A stretch of 6,317 nucleotides of DNA from Kiritimatiellales bacterium (GTDB lineage: Bacteria; Verrucomicrobiota; Kiritimatiellia; Kiritimatiellales; Pontiellaceae). Under the pieces are notes generated by a model that saw only the letters and a list, made by a program, of their open reading frames with translations, was not told the DNA's origin and made no database searches. Both the position numbers and the translations under genes were made by a program. Shown here in pieces: positions 5,664-6,317 of this stretch. The stretch is taken from assembly GCA_030630445.1 (NCBI GenBank), contig DAOVNC010000222.1, forward strand, positions 1 through 6,317, written 5' to 3'. Position 1 is the stretch's first letter; every line of letters begins with the position of its first letter.

Positions 5664-6317
5664 CTATACTTTTGTCCATACAGAATTTTTCTTCGATGAT
5701 TTCACCACCGCCTCAATAAACTTCATTCCGGCGACGCCTTCCTTGACGCCCGGGAAGTCGGTGATGAGCTCCGAGGCTTTCTCGCGCTTGTCCCGGGCGC
5801 GGATGGTATCGGAAAAATTGCAGTAGTTATTGGCGAAGGCTTCAAGGAAGGCCTCGGGGTGTCCGGCGGGCAGGCGGGAGGCGCGTCCGGCGGCGGCGCT
5901 CTTTGCGCCAACGTATTCATTGCCGCGCTTCCAAATTTGGGTCGGGGCGTTGAGCGTGTCGACATAGAGATAGTTCGGGTGTTCCTGCTTCCATTCGAGG
6001 CTCGCATTTTCGCCGTGGACCCAGATGGCCAGGTTGTTCTCCTGCCCGATGGAAACCTGGCTGGCGTGCAGCAGGCCCTTTGCGCCCTTGGTGAAGCGCA
6101 GCAGGCAGTTGCCGTCGTCATCGAGCTTCCGCCCTTTCATGAAGCTGGTCAGGTCGGCGGCGATCTCCTTGATTTTCAGGCCGGAAACATATTCGGCCAG
6201 ATTGGCGGCGTGCGTGCCGATGTCGCCCATGCATCCGGCCGCGCCGCTCTGCTTGGGATCGGTCCGCCATGACGCCTGCTGCTGGCCCTCCTTTTCGATG
6301 GCGCGCGCCAGCCATCC
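5664..6317 (-). CDS. Gfo/Idh/MocA family sugar oxidoreductase, C-terminal part (5' end beyond window)
   Basis: The reading frame is open to the window edge at 6317 and ends at a TAG at 5664-5666, giving 217 visible residues. The first visible residues are GWLARAIEKEG, so roughly 160 N-terminal residues with the Rossmann NAD(P)-binding fold and the EKP lysine should lie outside, judging from the usual family length of about 370-390. The visible part begins near the end of the cofactor domain and carries a WRTDP segment followed by GCMGDIGTHAANLAEY. This holds the family's DxxxH catalytic pair (visible residues D32 and H36). The alpha/beta C-terminal domain follows, with AIWVHGENASLEW and a GHPEAFLEAFANNY motif typical of one sugar-dehydrogenase subgroup. 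Known members oxidise or reduce a sugar hydroxyl or keto group with NAD(P). Whether this protein is cytoplasmic cannot be told without its N-terminus. An internal ATG at 6230 is not the start, because the conserved sequence continues upstream in frame. The family is certain; the substrate is unknown. Confidence 0.95.
   Translation of the reverse strand, partial: GWLARAIEKEGQQQASWRTDPKQSGAAGCMGDIGTHAANLAEYVSGLKIKEIAADLTSFMKGRKLDDDGNCLLRFTKGAKGLLHASQVSIGQENNLAIWVHGENASLEWKQEHPNYLYVDTLNAPTQIWKRGNEYVGAKSAAAGRASRLPAGHPEAFLEAFANNYCNFSDTIRARDKREKASELITDFPGVKEGVAGMKFIEAVVKSSKKNSVWTKV

Overview
The window is a run of five genes, all on the minus strand and so read from right to left. It most resembles a member of the Planctomycetota/Verrucomicrobiota/Kiritimatiellota group. 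The reasons are a moderately GC-rich sequence, paralogous Gfo/Idh/MocA oxidoreductases (one Tat-exported), a xylose-isomerase-like TIM-barrel protein, a secreted ThuA-like protein, a secreted HEAT-repeat protein, and gene-free DNA packed with short palindromic repeats. Kiritimatiellae is my best guess, but this is judgement from gene style and not a phylogenetic result.

Layout in order of transcription: (1) 6317-5664, the C-terminal 217 residues of a Gfo/Idh/MocA sugar dehydrogenase whose N-terminal NAD-binding part lies outside the window; (2) 5663-5572, a 92-nt spacer with a perfect 15-bp inverted repeat and a duplicated ribosome-binding segment; (3) 5571-4579, a TIM-barrel sugar isomerase/epimerase-like protein; (4) 4558-3281, a complete Gfo/Idh/MocA oxidoreductase with a twin-arginine signal; (5) 3268-2375, a ThuA-like protein with a signal peptide; (6) 2339-372, a 655-residue secreted HEAT-repeat protein; (7) 371-1, non-coding DNA made of REP-like hairpins and partly duplicated modules.

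Genes 3 to 6 are separated by 20, 12 and 35 nt, each has a recognisable Shine-Dalgarno sequence, and they very probably form one operon. The first dehydrogenase may be part of it or may be separated by the hairpin spacer. The set (two Gfo/Idh/MocA dehydrogenases, a metal-binding TIM-barrel protein and ThuA) matches the enzyme classes used in oxidative glycoside breakdown. In those pathways a sugar is oxidised, typically at C3, the 3-keto-glycoside is then cleaved or epimerised, and the ketosugar is reduced. Here three proteins carry export signals (Tat-Gfo, ThuA, HEAT), which suggests that part of the chemistry takes place outside the cytoplasm. The substrate cannot be read from the sequence. 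No transporter, regulator, glycoside hydrolase, sulfatase, RNA gene, transposase or CRISPR array is visible.
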